Source of the DNA: Devosia soli
GTDB lineage: Bacteria > Pseudomonadota > Alphaproteobacteria > Rhizobiales > Devosiaceae
Assembly (NCBI RefSeq): GCF_000970455.1
Contig: NZ_LAJG01000014.1
Coordinates: forward strand, 744,001-808,000
Length of the DNA stretch: 64,000 nt
Direction: 5' to 3'
This document shows, piece after piece, positions 51,954 to 61,846 of this stretch (the first letter of the stretch is position 1; each line of letters opens with the position of its first letter). The notes below the pieces were generated by a model. The model was not told the origin of the DNA and searched no databases. It saw only the letters and a program-made list of their open reading frames with translations. The translations under genes and the position numbers were made by a program.

Positions 51954-53249
51954 ATGAGCAATTCCATTTTCGCCCAGGTCGTTGCCGCCATTGGTGGTGT
52001 CGCCGTAGCGCTCCGTCACGGTGGCGAGAGCAAGCCACCCGTCTATGGCGCAGCGCCCAAGATCCCGGAGGCGAAGGCCCAGGGGGCCATCCCGACGCTG
52101 AAAATGCCGACGGCAAAAGGCTGGGAAGGCGATCACAAGCCGACCGCTGCCGCAGGCCTCAAGGTCAACGCCTTCGCCAAAGGGCTCGATCACCCGCGCC
52201 AGGTTTATGTGCTGCCCAATGGGGATGTGCTTGTCGCCGAATCCATGGGTGAATCGGGAAAGCCAAGTTCGCTTTTCGATCACGCCATGTCGGTGACGAT
52301 GGAACGCGCCCGCGCTTCAGGCACGAGCCCCAATCGCGTCACCCTGCTGCGCGACGCCGACGGCGACGGCGTTGCCGAAGTGCGCCACGCTTACATCGAA
52401 AACGTCCGCCAGCCCTATGGCATGGTCCTCATCGGGTCAACGCTCTATGTCGGCGCCAGCGATGCGCTGCTAGCCTACCCCTACGATCCCGCTGCGACGA
52501 AGATCACGACGCCCGGCAAGAAGCTCATGGAGCTCGTGCCGGGCGGCCACTGGACGCGCAACCTCATCGCCAGCAAAGACGGTACTAAGATTTATGTCGC
52601 CGTCGGCTCGCTCAGCAATATCGGGGATGCCGGGATGAAGGCTGAAGAAAACCGCGCCTGCATCCACGAGTATGACATCGCCACCGGCACCTCGCGGATT
52701 TATGGCGCCGGCCTCCGCAATCCCGTCGGCATGGCCTGGGAGCCGACGACGCAAACGCTCTATACCGTCGTCAACGAGCGCGATGGCCTGGGCGATGAAA
52801 CGCCGCCCGACTACCTCACCTCAGTCCGCGACGGCGGCTTTTATGGCTGGCCCTATTCCTATTGGGGCGTCGTCGATGATCGCGTGCCGCAGAGCCCGGC
52901 GCACCCCGCCTCGAAGCAGGACCACCCCGACTTCGCCCTCGGCGGCCACACTGCCTCGCTGGGCCTTGCCTGGATTCCTGAAGGCACCCTGCCCGGCTTC
53001 CCCGCCGGCATGGCCATCGGCCAGCATGGCTCCTGGAACCGCAGCAAGCTTTCCGGCTACAAGCTGACCTTCGTCGGCTTCGAAAACGGCAAGCCCACCG
53101 GCCTGCCGCGCGACATCCTCACAGGCTTTCTCTCCGCCGACGAGAAATACTCCTACGGTCGCCCTGTCGGCGTCGCGGTAGCCGCCGACAAATCCATCCT
53201 CATGGCCGACGACGTCGGCGACGTCATCTGGCGCGTCACCGGTGCCTGA
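51954..53249 (+). CDS. PQQ-type sugar dehydrogenase (L-sorbosone dehydrogenase family)
   Basis: This ~431-residue beta-propeller of the GDH/sorbosone dehydrogenase family has an N-terminal weak export signal and then the blades. Recognisable parts are HPRQVYVLPNGDVLVAE (~residue 75), LIASKDGTKIYVAVGSLSNIGD (~210), AGLRNPVGMAWEPTTQTLYTVVNERDGLGDE (~265), and the catalytic-type QHGSWNRSKLSGYKLTFV (~360). It oxidises sugars or aldoses using pyrroloquinoline quinone in the periplasm; other members are non-PQQ. ATG 51954 is preferred to the 14-codon longer frame. No PQQ biosynthesis genes lie in the window. Confidence 0.88.
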   Translation: MSNSIFAQVVAAIGGVAVALRHGGESKPPVYGAAPKIPEAKAQGAIPTLKMPTAKGWEGDHKPTAAAGLKVNAFAKGLDHPRQVYVLPNGDVLVAESMGESGKPSSLFDHAMSVTMERARASGTSPNRVTLLRDADGDGVAEVRHAYIENVRQPYGMVLIGSTLYVGASDALLAYPYDPAATKITTPGKKLMELVPGGHWTRNLIASKDGTKIYVAVGSLSNIGDAGMKAEENRACIHEYDIATGTSRIYGAGLRNPVGMAWEPTTQTLYTVVNERDGLGDETPPDYLTSVRDGGFYGWPYSYWGVVDDRVPQSPAHPASKQDHPDFALGGHTASLGLAWIPEGTLPGFPAGMAIGQHGSWNRSKLSGYKLTFVGFENGKPTGLPRDILTGFLSADEKYSYGRPVGVAVAADKSILMADDVGDVIWRVTGA

Positions 53250-53315
53250 TCGACCCATCTCTGCGCAACTCTTCCAACCTCGGCTCTGCCGGGGTTGGCT
53301 GGTTCACTAAAGCCG

Positions 53316-54428
53316 CTAGCGATTGCCGCGATATTCCAGCGGAATGACGATCGGGAATTTTTCCTGCCCAGCCGGCGGCGCCGGCACCGGTGAACTGGCC
53401 CAGGCAAGGTCGGTCGCGGCCTGATCGAGCACTGGAAATCCGCTCGATTGCGCAATGCTGACCGATTGCACCCGCCCGCTGGCATCGATGCGGAACTGCA
53501 GCAACACGACGCCACCTTGACCGCGCCGGCCTTCATTGGGGTTGCGCTGCCGTCGGGCAAGATGGCGCAACACGCTCTGCTGCCAGCTCTGGATTTGCGA
53601 TGCGCTCGGCTCCGCCGAAACAGCCTGCTGCGGCGCTGCGACCTGCTCTGCCTTCTCGGCCGCCGGTTTCGGCGCTGCCGCAACGTTCGCCGCTGACGGC
53701 GGCGGCGCCGTTTTCCGCGGTGGCGGCGTAAACGTCGTCGGCGGCGTTTCGGCGCGAATGTCGGCAATCCGCTGCGGCATCGACACAGGCATCGGCAGGT
53801 TCGGGTCAACCGGCTCAGGCTCAGGCTCGACCGCCTCGACAACCGGCTCCTCGGCCGGCTCAGCTTCAGTCGGCACTTCGGCCTGCCGTTCGATCACCAC
53901 CGCCGGTTCCGGAACGTCCACTTCGGGCACTTCGATCACTGGCTCTGTCGCCTCGACAGGCGCCGGCTCTGGTTCAGGCGTTGTTTCAATCGCAGCCGGA
54001 CGCGCAACTGGCTTGGGCTGCGGTTCCGCCACTGGCGGCGGCTCCTCAGTCACTGGCGGTGTCTGTTCGACCTCCGTCGGCGGCTCTTCCGCGGGCCGTT
54101 CCTCGGCCACCGGATCTTCCTCTGGCTCTGCCTCGGCGTCCGGCTCTGCCTCAGTCTCGGGCATCGCCTCCGAAGCCGCCGACGGTGCACCCTCGGCAAT
54201 GTCGAGCTCTTCCTCGGCCGGCGAGGTCACGAACTCAGCAAATTCTACCGTTATCGCTCCAGCCGGCTCACCCGCTGGTTCCGCCTGCGGCACGAACCGT
54301 TGATAGGCCCAGACGCCAGAGCCAATCCCGGACAGCACGATCACGCTCGCCGTCACCCATAGCGCCAGTTCGCCCCGCGTGGTGCGCAAAAAATCTTCGG
54401 GACTAAAACTGTCGCCGATCCGCGTCAT
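53316..54428 (-). CDS. tonB: Energy-transducing protein TonB
   Basis: This 370-residue inner-membrane-anchored protein has a basic N-terminus, one membrane helix (ALWVTASVIVLSGIGSGVWAY, residues ~22-42), a very long Pro/Glu/Ala/Val-rich spacer (~50-270; many EPE/VEP steps) and a C-terminal TonB domain (~275-365; SWQQSVLRHLARRQRNPNEG and VVLLQFRIDASGRVQSVSI). The long acidic spacer spans the periplasm. The ATG overlaps the exbD stop (ATGA). It transmits proton-motive energy from ExbBD to TonB-dependent outer-membrane receptors; none is encoded here. Confidence 0.93.
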   Translation of the reverse strand: MTRIGDSFSPEDFLRTTRGELALWVTASVIVLSGIGSGVWAYQRFVPQAEPAGEPAGAITVEFAEFVTSPAEEELDIAEGAPSAASEAMPETEAEPDAEAEPEEDPVAEERPAEEPPTEVEQTPPVTEEPPPVAEPQPKPVARPAAIETTPEPEPAPVEATEPVIEVPEVDVPEPAVVIERQAEVPTEAEPAEEPVVEAVEPEPEPVDPNLPMPVSMPQRIADIRAETPPTTFTPPPRKTAPPPSAANVAAAPKPAAEKAEQVAAPQQAVSAEPSASQIQSWQQSVLRHLARRQRNPNEGRRGQGGVVLLQFRIDASGRVQSVSIAQSSGFPVLDQAATDLAWASSPVPAPPAGQEKFPIVIPLEYRGNR

Positions 54429-54874
54429 TGCGCGGCCGCGGGCGCCGCGACGCCATTGGCGCTTTCCAGACCCACCAGCGCGATGCGCACATAGCCCGCC
54501 TCGCGCAAGAGGTTCATCATCGCCATTAGCTCGCCATATGCGACCTCTTGGTCAGCTCGCAAAAAAACGCGCGTCTCGCGATCACCCTCGGTCACCGCAT
54601 CGAGCTGGGCCTGCAACGCCTCGCGCGCCACCACATCATTGTCGACGGCCAGCGACAAGTCGCCCTTGAGCGTCACGAACAGTGGCTCATCCGGCCGCGG
54701 CGCCGGCGTCGCGTTCGACACCGGCAGGTCGACATTGACATCGACCGTCGCCAAGGGCGCCGCCACCATGAAGATGATCAGTAGCACCAGCATGACGTCG
54801 ATAAAGGGCGTTACATTGATCTCGTGATTGATCTCGAGATCGTCGCCGCCGCCGTCCTTGATCCGCCCAGCCAT
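54425..54874 (-). CDS. exbD: Biopolymer transport protein ExbD
   Basis: This 149-residue protein has the single membrane helix with its essential Asp (INVTPFIDVMLVLLIIFMVAAPL, residues ~18-40), then a ~100-residue periplasmic domain (EVAYGELMAMMNLLREAGYVRIALVGLE). It forms the proton-driven motor with ExbB. It starts three bases after the exbB stop and overlaps tonB. Confidence 0.95.
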   Translation of the reverse strand: MAGRIKDGGGDDLEINHEINVTPFIDVMLVLLIIFMVAAPLATVDVNVDLPVSNATPAPRPDEPLFVTLKGDLSLAVDNDVVAREALQAQLDAVTEGDRETRVFLRADQEVAYGELMAMMNLLREAGYVRIALVGLESANGVAAPAAAQ

Positions 54875-54877
54875 GGC

Positions 54878-55756
54878 CTATTCCGCCGCCCTAGCGGTCG
54901 AACCATTGGAATTAAGCGCCACGCGGTCGAGATCACGGCTCACGAGCCGCTCGATCCCCGCCGACACATCGGTGAGCAACTGGCGATAGCCCGTCACCGA
55001 GCGCGCAAAGGCATTGTAGATCACCACGGCCGGTATAGCCGCGACGAGCCCAAACGCGGTCGCCAGCAGCGCCTCGGCGATGCCCGGCGCCACGACAGCA
55101 AGGTTGGTCGTCTGCGTCTCGGCGATGCCGACAAAGGCATTCATGATGCCCCAGACTGTGCCAAAAAGTCCCACGAACGGCCCCACGGAACCGACTGACG
55201 CCAAAACCCCGAGGCTACGCGAAATCCGGCGCCCCGCAGCAACCTCGATCCGGTTGAGCCGTGAGGAGACACGTTCCTTGATGCCGCTCGGATCGACATG
55301 CCCGATCAGGTCTTGAGATGCCGCCATTTCCTCGGTTGCTGCCTGAACCAGCGCCGCTCCAAGTCCGCGCCTGCCCGCCATGGTCGTCGCAGCGGTTTCG
55401 AGACTTTCGGCCTTGAGCACGTCGCGAAGAGCCCGGTTGGCCCTAGCGCGCGCACCGGACAATTGCAGGCTTTTGGCAACCCAGATGATCAGCGTGACGA
55501 CCGAAGCGGACAAAAGCCCGATCATCACGGCTTTGACGACATAGTCAGCCGCCAGAAACATCCCCCAAGGCGAAAGATCATGTCCGGCAAAGCCTGTCTC
55601 AACCATGGGCAGGTCGACCTCGGTCGCAGGCGCATCAAAAGGAACCGCCGGCGGCGTCACGTCCTCTTGGGCGACTGCCGGAAAAAAGGACGCAGACACG
55701 GTGACGAAGGCGAAGAGCGCGAGCGCCTGGCCCTTGTTGAGCAGAAATTCAGTCAT
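54878..55756 (-). CDS. exbB: TonB-system energizer ExbB
   Basis: This 292-residue MotA/TolQ/ExbB-family protein has an N-terminal signal-like segment (residues 1-30) and a Pro-rich linker. Three membrane helices follow (~70-95, 180-205, 225-245), with the conserved segment [17 protein letters not shown] and [22 protein letters not shown]. It is longer at the N-terminus than E. coli ExbB, as in Rhizobiales. It is the first gene of exbB-exbD-tonB. The divergent gap to cysA holds no clear iron box. Confidence 0.95.
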   Translation of the reverse strand: MTEFLLNKGQALALFAFVTVSASFFPAVAQEDVTPPAVPFDAPATEVDLPMVETGFAGHDLSPWGMFLAADYVVKAVMIGLLSASVVTLIIWVAKSLQLSGARARANRALRDVLKAESLETAATTMAGRRGLGAALVQAATEEMAASQDLIGHVDPSGIKERVSSRLNRIEVAAGRRISRSLGVLASVGSVGPFVGLFGTVWGIMNAFVGIAETQTTNLAVVAPGIAEALLATAFGLVAAIPAVVIYNAFARSVTGYRQLLTDVSAGIERLVSRDLDRVALNSNGSTARAAE

Positions 55757-55896
55757 CCGGCTTCGTTCCCTGGCAGGAGCACCCTACTGCCGCCGGCGTC
55801 GGAAAACTATCACCGCGGCAGCATCGCATATGCACGATGCCGCCTGACTAATAAAGATGACGAAAGAAGTCAACAAATCAACTGACTCGCTGGACG

Positions 55897-56928
55897 TCAA
55901 CGGTCGGGAAAGAGAGTCCAGCGCCGGGGCCTGAAAACGATCTGGCTTCGCTCGGCTGCCGGATGATCGAAAGGCAGATCGATTTCCACCCGATGCGCCC
56001 CGCCAATGTCGAGCTCCACTCGCCGCGTCCCACCTACGCGCCGGCTGGTGACCACGTGACCGCTCAGGGCTGCGTCGCTTTCAATCAGCTCGATGTCGTG
56101 CGGGCGGAAATAAAGCTGGGCCGAACCGTTCGGCTCGGATGTCGACACCCCGATCGATCGTCCCTCGAGCCGAATGTCGCCGTTTTCGATCGTCACCGGC
56201 AAGGCGCTCGATTCGCCGATAAAGCCGAAGACGAACGGCGATTGCGGCGTGTCATAGACCGTGTCCGGCGTGCCGACCTGCTCGATCTTGCCCTGGCTCA
56301 TGACGCAGAGGCGATCGGCCAATTCCAGGGCCTCTTCTTGGTCGTGCGTCACAAACACTGTCGTGTGGCCCGTGCGATCATGGATTTCGCGCAGCCATTT
56401 GCGCAGCTCGCGCCGCACCTGTGCATCAAGCGCGCCAAAGGGTTCGTCGAGCAAAAGCACGCGTGGCTCGATGGCCAAGGCCCGGGCGAGAGCAACGCGC
56501 TGCCGCTGGCCGCCCGAAAGCTGGCTCGGATAGCGCTTTTCAAGGCCGGAAAGCTGCACGAGATCGAGCAGTTCACGAGCCCGGCGGCGGATCTCCGCCT
56601 TGGGCGGGCGCGTTGCCCGCGGCCGCACCTCGAGCCCGAACGAGACGTTCTCCAAAATTGTCATGTGCCGGAACAGTGCGTAATGCTGGAAGACGAAGCC
56701 GATATTGCGCTCCTGCACGGTCTTTTCCGAGGCATCTTCGTTGCCAAAGAAAATCTTGCCCGCCGTCGGCCGCTCGAGCCCGGCGATGAGGCGCAAGAGC
56801 GTGGTCTTGCCCGATCCCGATGGACCGAGAAGCGCGATGAGTTCGCCCGAGGCGATATCGAGCGACACATCGTGCAGCGCCGGAAACCGGTCGAATTCCT
56901 TGCGGACGTTTTGAACGCGTACTTCCAT
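55897..56928 (-). CDS. cysA: Sulfate/thiosulfate import ATPase CysA
   Basis: This 343-residue ATPase has Walker [17 protein letters not shown] (~residues 34-49), signature [16 protein letters not shown] (~140), Walker [22 protein letters not shown]-loop VTHDQEEA, and a C-terminal TOBE-like domain ([12 protein letters not shown]). The family term [19 protein letters not shown] is typical of CysA. It is the last gene of cysP-cysT-cysW-cysA, 11 bases after cysW. Confidence 0.95.
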   Translation of the reverse strand: MEVRVQNVRKEFDRFPALHDVSLDIASGELIALLGPSGSGKTTLLRLIAGLERPTAGKIFFGNEDASEKTVQERNIGFVFQHYALFRHMTILENVSFGLEVRPRATRPPKAEIRRRARELLDLVQLSGLEKRYPSQLSGGQRQRVALARALAIEPRVLLLDEPFGALDAQVRRELRKWLREIHDRTGHTTVFVTHDQEEALELADRLCVMSQGKIEQVGTPDTVYDTPQSPFVFGFIGESSALPVTIENGDIRLEGRSIGVSTSEPNGSAQLYFRPHDIELIESDAALSGHVVTSRRVGGTRRVELDIGGAHRVEIDLPFDHPAAERSQIVFRPRRWTLFPDR

Positions 56929-56939
56929 TTATGGTCCAG

Positions 56940-57803
56940 TCAGTGGCCGCGGCCGGTGGCAGCGAGTTCGTCACCGAACCGCCATTCCAGCGCTGTCTTG
57001 AGAACGAGGGTTACGAGCGCCAGCATGGCGAGCAGCGACGCCAGCGCAAAAGCCGCCGTGCCTTGATATTCGTTGTAGAACATCTCGACCTGCAGCGGCA
57101 TGGTTGTGGTCTGGCCCCGGATTTTGCCGGAGACTACGGCGACCGCGCCGAACTCGCCCATGGCGCGCGCATTGCAAAGCAAGACGCCATAGAGAAGGCC
57201 CCAGCGGATATTGGGCAGCGTGACGCGCCAGAACGTTTGCCAGCCGGAAGCGCCGAGAGAGAGCGCTGCTTCTTCGTCACCGCTCCCCTGATCCTGCATC
57301 AGCGGGATGAGTTCACGCGCCACAAAGGGAAAGGTCACGAAAATCGTCGCCAGAACGATCCCTGGAACGGCAAAGAGGATTTCGATGCCGTAGGATTTGA
57401 GCCAAGGCCCCAGGATGCTGCCCGACCCAAAAAGCAGGACGTAAACGAGGCCCGAAATCACCGGCGATACGGAAAATGGCAGGTCGATCAGGGTAATCAG
57501 GAAGGCTTTGCCCTTGAACTCGAACTTGGCGATGGCCCAGGAGGCGCAGACGCCGAAGACGACGTTGAGAGGCACGGCGATCGCCGCCACCATCAGTGTC
57601 AGGCGGATCGCCGATTGCGCATCGGCATTGTGCAGCGACTCCCAATAAGCGCCGAGCCCCTGCCGAAACGCTTCGGAAAATACGGCGATCACCGGCAACA
57701 CGATGAACAGCGCCATGAAGGCAAGCCCGACAAGGATCAGCATCCATCGGACCGACGCAGGTTCACTTGTTGGCGAAGCAAGATGGCGCGACTTAGCTGC
57801 CAT
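56940..57803 (-). CDS. cysW: Sulfate ABC transporter permease CysW
   Basis: This ~287-residue permease has six membrane helices. It has the conserved MLILVGLAFMALFIVLPVIAVFSEAFRQGL start, LPFSVSPVISGLVYVLLFG, and the EAA-type loop SLGASGWQTFWRVTLPNIRWGLLYG (~residues 195-220). Its start overlaps the cysT end by 11 bases. ATG 57803 is chosen because GGAGGT lies six bases upstream; ATG 57809 is directly on the ribosome site and so less likely. Confidence 0.94.
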   Translation of the reverse strand: MAAKSRHLASPTSEPASVRWMLILVGLAFMALFIVLPVIAVFSEAFRQGLGAYWESLHNADAQSAIRLTLMVAAIAVPLNVVFGVCASWAIAKFEFKGKAFLITLIDLPFSVSPVISGLVYVLLFGSGSILGPWLKSYGIEILFAVPGIVLATIFVTFPFVARELIPLMQDQGSGDEEAALSLGASGWQTFWRVTLPNIRWGLLYGVLLCNARAMGEFGAVAVVSGKIRGQTTTMPLQVEMFYNEYQGTAAFALASLLAMLALVTLVLKTALEWRFGDELAATGRGH

Positions 57804-58629
57804 AGCCATACCTCCGCCGGCTCCAGGCCTGGATGAGATTGAGCACAAAAAGCATGAGGAAGGAGATGACGAGCATCACCGTGGCGATGACCGCAGCCCC
57901 TTGATAGTTGAATTCCTCAAGCCGGATGACGATCAGCAAGGGCGCGATTTCCGAGACGAACGGAATATTCCCGGCGATGAAGATTACCGAGCCGTATTCG
58001 CCTACTGCCCGCGCAAAGGCGAGGGCAAAGCCGGTGAGAATGGCAGGCGTCAGGCTCGGCAGCAGAACGCGCGAGATCGTCTGGAAGCGGCTTGCCCCCA
58101 AAGTGGCCGAGGCTTCCTCGACCTCCTTGCTCACCTCTTCAAGGATCGGCTGGATGGTGCGCACGACGAACGGCAGCCCGATGAAGATCATGGCGATGGT
58201 GATACCAATCGGCGTATAGGCGATGCGCCAGCCAAGCGGCGCCACCAGCTGGCCGATAATCCCGTTCGGCGCATAGATCGCAGTAAGCGAAATGCCCGCT
58301 ACAGCAGTCGGCAGAGCAAAAGGCAGATCGACCATGGCATCGAATATGCGGCGGCCGGGGAAGCGATAGCGCACCAACACCCAGGCGATCAGCGTGCCGA
58401 AAACGACATTGATCGCCGCCGCAATGAGAGCCGTCACAAAGCTCGTGCGGAGAGCCGCAAGCACACGCGGATCAAGCGCTGCGGCCCAGAACCCGGACCA
58501 GCCGATTCCGGCGGAACGGAGCACCAGCGCGATGAGCGGCACGAGGATGATCAGCGAGAAATAGGCAATGGTGAAACCAAGGGTCAGCCCAAAGCCGGGA
58601 ATGACGCTTGGCTGGCGGAAGCGCATCAT
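57793..58629 (-). CDS. cysT: Sulfate ABC transporter permease CysT (CysU)
   Basis: This 278-residue permease has the CysT hallmarks: PGFGLTLGFTIAYFSLIILVPLIAL, LPFALPTAVAGISLTAIYAPNG, and the cytoplasmic loop ATLGASRFQTISRVLLPSLTPAILTG (~residues 180-205). It is preceded by GGAGG before the ATG pair. It is the first permease gene after cysP, but separated from it by ~580 bases with a possible small ORF. Confidence 0.95.
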   Translation of the reverse strand: MMRFRQPSVIPGFGLTLGFTIAYFSLIILVPLIALVLRSAGIGWSGFWAAALDPRVLAALRTSFVTALIAAAINVVFGTLIAWVLVRYRFPGRRIFDAMVDLPFALPTAVAGISLTAIYAPNGIIGQLVAPLGWRIAYTPIGITIAMIFIGLPFVVRTIQPILEEVSKEVEEASATLGASRFQTISRVLLPSLTPAILTGFALAFARAVGEYGSVIFIAGNIPFVSEIAPLLIVIRLEEFNYQGAAVIATVMLVISFLMLFVLNLIQAWSRRRYGYGS

Positions 58630-58917
58630 GCTGCCTCCTCCGGGCAGAACGCGCCAAAACGGTTAGTGGTGCATCCGGTCTGGCGCAGTACGGGTCGGTT
58701 CATAGAAAGGGCCCAGAATTCGCGCCAACTCTATCGTTTAAGTCGCGTTTCGCAAGGCGAAGGCGGGGCGACATTGACTGCAAAGATAGAAATTCGTTTC
58801 ACGCAAATGCCGGCAAGTCGAATGCGATTGCGGAGAAGCGCAACGTTAGCCCATGGCAAGCAAAGAGTTGCCGTCACGGGATCATTGAAAGACTGGTATA
58901 TCGAGCAGCCTCAAGCC

Positions 58918-59142
58918 CTAAGAAAGGGCGGCCAAAGAAGATGGCAGCGAATTTTCCGGAAGCGCCTGAGCCCCATTCTGTGGCCTGATAGTCAAACTGG
59001 CATCGGGCTCGACTTGCGTCATCGAGGTCATATCCCGCTCGTCCCTCGAGCGGCCACCAAAGAAACTAGCCTTGGCCGGAGCTTCATCCGCAACGCTTCG
59101 GGCCAGCGCGCCGGGACTGAAAATGCCAAAGAAATGCACCAT
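58918..59142 (-). CDS. Possible small protein between cysP and cysT (74 aa)
   Basis: This is a 74-codon frame with a good ribosome site (AGGAGAAG, eight bases before ATG) on the operon strand. The peptide starts MVHFFGIFSPGALARSV and is polar with no membrane helix, Cys pair or recognised domain. It lies between the cysP hairpin and cysT. Start context and position favour translation; lack of a known family and its length leave real doubt. A 288-base stretch from 58630 to 58917 between it and cysT shows no gene or clear regulatory motif to me. Confidence 0.5.
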   Translation of the reverse strand: MVHFFGIFSPGALARSVADEAPAKASFFGGRSRDERDMTSMTQVEPDASLTIRPQNGAQALPENSLPSSLAALS

Positions 59143-59175
59143 CGTCTTCTCCTGCTTTTGCAGCTTTTAGCGGGG

Positions 59176-59203
59176 CGCCTACCGGCCTCGCAGCCGGCAG
59201 GCG
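59176..59203 (-). promoter_or_regulatory. Stem-loop after cysP
   Basis: An 11-bp stem with a 6-base loop begins five bases after the cysP stop (one G-U pair in the transcript). No T-run follows. It probably protects or partly terminates the cysP message, giving more binding protein than permease. Confidence 0.65.
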
Positions 59204-59208
59204 TTGGA

Positions 59209-60231
59209 TCACTGCGTAGGACCGGCGTAGATCTGGTCGAACACGCCACCGTCGCCGAAGAACTTTGGTTGAGCCTCGCGCCACCCACCAAAATCCTCAA
59301 TGGTCACGAGATTGACGTCGCCAAAGCGGGCAATGTCTTCCGCTGCGGCAGCTTGGGGACGGAACGGGCGATAATAATGCTTGGCGGCAATCGCCTGACC
59401 GACATCGGAATAAAGATATTCGAGATAGGCCTGCGCCACTTCAAGGTTGCCCTTCTTTTCCGCATTTCCGGGAACGAGCGCCACCGGAGGCTCGGCGAGG
59501 ATCGAGACGGACGGCGTCACGATATCAAAGGCATCCGGCCCAAGTTCCTCAAGCGCAAGATAAGCCTCGTTTTCCCAGGCCAAGAGCACGTCACCGATGC
59601 CGCGCTGAACGAATGTGGTGGTCGAACCACGCGCACCCGTGTCGAGCACCGGGACATGCTTATAAAGACTGGCGACGAATTCCTGCGCCCTGGCATCGTC
59701 CCCGCCATTGGCATTCCGCGCCCAGGCCCAGGCGGCGAGGAAATTCCATCGCGCCCCACCCGAGGTCTTGGGATTGGGCGTGATGACCTCGACACCATCG
59801 CCAACGAGATCGCCCCAATCCTTGATGCCTTTGGGGTTGCCCTTGCGCACCAGAAACACGATCGTTGAAGTGTAAGGCGCGCTGTTGTTTTCGAGCTTGC
59901 CGCGCCAATCTTGCGGGATCAGTCCGGCATCGGCAATGGCATTGATATCGCTCTCGAGCGCGAGGGTAACCACATCGGCCTCAAGACCATCGATAACGGT
60001 GCGAGCCTGCGATCCGGACCCTCCATGTGTTACCTGAATGGCAACGGATTCGCCCTTGGTCTGCTGCCAGTATTTGGCAAAAGCTTCATTGTAATCCCGG
60101 TAAAGCTCGCGCGTCGGGTCGTAAGACACGTTGATCAGCGTCTTGTCCTGCGCCTGCGCAGTGATGGAAAACCCGACCGCAAGCGAAGCAGCAAGCGCGG
60201 CGTAAGCAAAAATCCTGGCTGTCCGTCTCAT
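59209..60231 (-). CDS. cysP: Sulfate-binding protein CysP (Sbp family)
   Basis: This 340-residue periplasmic binding protein has a signal peptide ([27 protein letters not shown], cleaved near residue 26). The sulfate-binding family pattern follows: [20 protein letters not shown] (~residues 32-51), [24 protein letters not shown] (~74-97), [19 protein letters not shown] (~150) and the C-terminal [11 protein letters not shown]. The ATG at 60231 follows GGAGGCTCC. It is the first gene of the cys operon. Confidence 0.95.
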   Translation of the reverse strand: MRRTARIFAYAALAASLAVGFSITAQAQDKTLINVSYDPTRELYRDYNEAFAKYWQQTKGESVAIQVTHGGSGSQARTVIDGLEADVVTLALESDINAIADAGLIPQDWRGKLENNSAPYTSTIVFLVRKGNPKGIKDWGDLVGDGVEVITPNPKTSGGARWNFLAAWAWARNANGGDDARAQEFVASLYKHVPVLDTGARGSTTTFVQRGIGDVLLAWENEAYLALEELGPDAFDIVTPSVSILAEPPVALVPGNAEKKGNLEVAQAYLEYLYSDVGQAIAAKHYYRPFRPQAAAAEDIARFGDVNLVTIEDFGGWREAQPKFFGDGGVFDQIYAGPTQ

Positions 60232-60417
60232 CGGAGCCTCCCTCATGTCTAGCGACACAAACTCTATCAATCTGGTCGGGTTTGAAAAGGTTAAGGCTTG
60301 CTTGACGCGATGAGCAAGGAGAAAATTATACTATTGACCTAGGAATTGCCGAGCTTTCCAGCAACAATGTCGCGCCAGAATGCCGAAGACTCCGCCTTCT
60401 TTGCGAGGGTCTGGATC

Positions 60418-61623
60418 TCAACTCTGCGCAGAAATGTCGTCTGCAAGAACGCCAATCACAATGCAAATGCCTGCATAACAGCTTGTCAGCGTCAGGATGC
60501 CGAACATGGCATTGGTAAGGCCCATGGTGAAAAAGCCGGTGACCAGCGTCACCGCCAACACCAGAAGGCGTGACCTGTTCTGACTGTCCGGAAGCCTCAA
60601 AACCTCAAGAATAGGCGCCGCCATGAAAAGCCCATAGGCAACCAAACCAAGCACACCCGCACTTGCAGCAAAATCGGCAAGGTCGTTGTGAAGATGCGGC
60701 GCGCCGCCGAACGGCACGTCAGCCAAGCTATCGGCGACAGCGACGAAATCGAGCGGCCCCTGTCCAAAAATCGGCGATTCAAGAAACGCCCGCAGGCCGC
60801 CGAGATACATTTGGAGCCGGATCGACGTTGAATCGTCCGTCGGCAAACCCGAGCTCAAAGTCGATCCGATGTCTGTCAGAACGCGCTGCACACCCGACAA
60901 CTGGCTCGCGCCCAGCCAAACGGCTAAGCCCGTGACTATCGCCAGACCGACGATGACAAGTGCGGAAACCTTGAAACTGACCAGCCTCTTTAACGCCATC
61001 GTCAGCCAACCGGCGAACAACATGAGAGCCATTGCGACCATCGCGCCCCGCGTACCAGAAAGCGTCACGGCCACCGCCGCAAAAGCTGGGCCAAAGAGAA
61101 ACAAGAACCGCCAAGGCGAGCGAACGAAGAGAAAGCCGGCAACCGAAAAGGCCCCTGCGAGCAAGGCAACGTCGGCGTAGTGAATGGGATTGGCAACAAT
61201 CCCTCCGGCTCGGGTGGTGCCGGTCGCAGCAACATCGCTGATGCCAAGAGCTGCAGCGCCGGCAACACCGCTCAGGGCCAGGACCCCCATCAGGCCCGCA
61301 GCAGTTTCATCCGCCCGAGGCTGGTGACCCATCGCCATGAGCGGCCATATCGCAAAGAGCGGCGCGAAGTAGACGATGCCGATAAGGCCCTGAAATGTTC
61401 CGGAGCCCACAACATAGGCGATCGCGACAAGGAGCAGTCCGAGCAAAATCCCCCATACAATCGGCCTGCGAAATGCACTTCCCGCATGACGAAACATGAA
61501 GAGAATGGAAGCAAGACCAATAGTCAGAAAGAGAATATTGCCCGCTTCAGGAGCCACAGGTGCCATCGCGAGAATCGCGATGAGAGCGATGATGACGAAG
61601 AATGGACGGAATGTATCTGACAT
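60418..61623 (-). CDS. O-antigen ligase-like / polymerase membrane protein
   Basis: This 401-residue integral membrane protein has about ten hydrophobic helices and a large extracellular loop near residues 260-320. The Wzy/WaaL-type signature APHLHNDLADFAASAGVLGLVAYGLF (~300-325) carries the catalytic His. RGAMVAMALMLF precedes it. It would ligate or polymerise surface glycan on a lipid carrier. No polysaccharide-assembly genes adjoin it. The ORF starts with ATG preceded by GATACATTC, a weak ribosome site. Confidence 0.85.
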   Translation of the reverse strand: MSDTFRPFFVIIALIAILAMAPVAPEAGNILFLTIGLASILFMFRHAGSAFRRPIVWGILLGLLLVAIAYVVGSGTFQGLIGIVYFAPLFAIWPLMAMGHQPRADETAAGLMGVLALSGVAGAAALGISDVAATGTTRAGGIVANPIHYADVALLAGAFSVAGFLFVRSPWRFLFLFGPAFAAVAVTLSGTRGAMVAMALMLFAGWLTMALKRLVSFKVSALVIVGLAIVTGLAVWLGASQLSGVQRVLTDIGSTLSSGLPTDDSTSIRLQMYLGGLRAFLESPIFGQGPLDFVAVADSLADVPFGGAPHLHNDLADFAASAGVLGLVAYGLFMAAPILEVLRLPDSQNRSRLLVLAVTLVTGFFTMGLTNAMFGILTLTSCYAGICIVIGVLADDISAQS

Positions 61624-61796
61624 GCGCGTTGACTAGCCTTTAGCCACCCCCGTAGCAAGCGCTCGTCAGTCGTCTGCCCATTGCTCGACCACATCATACA
61701 TTACTTGCGCCGTGTGACCGCATGTGCCCCGCCACCCTGCCCCAAATTGAATATGTTTAACAGCGAGAATCTCGCTTGCCTCGACGCTACTAACCC

Positions 61797-61812
61797 GCTA
61801 ATACGTATCAGC
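61797..61812. promoter_or_regulatory. LacI operator, tandem site 1
   Basis: GCTAATACGTATCAGC is a near-perfect palindrome (centre TACGTA, one mismatched pair), immediately next to a second related site and 35 bases before the LacI start. Confidence 0.7.
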
Positions 61813-61828
61813 GCTAATACGCATTAGC
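61813..61828. promoter_or_regulatory. LacI operator, tandem site 2
   Basis: GCTAATACGCATTAGC has six-base arms GCTAAT/ATTAGC around a CG-centred core. It abuts site 1 with no gap, so two dimers could bind side by side on one or neighbouring helix faces (16-base period). It lies 18 bases before the LacI start. Confidence 0.7.
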
Positions 61829-61846
61829 AGCTTTCGGGAGGGTGGC

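Noticed and set aside
55757..55896. Iron-responsive box before exbB
   Set aside because: The gap was checked for Fur/Irr/RirA-type palindromes; no convincing site was seen.
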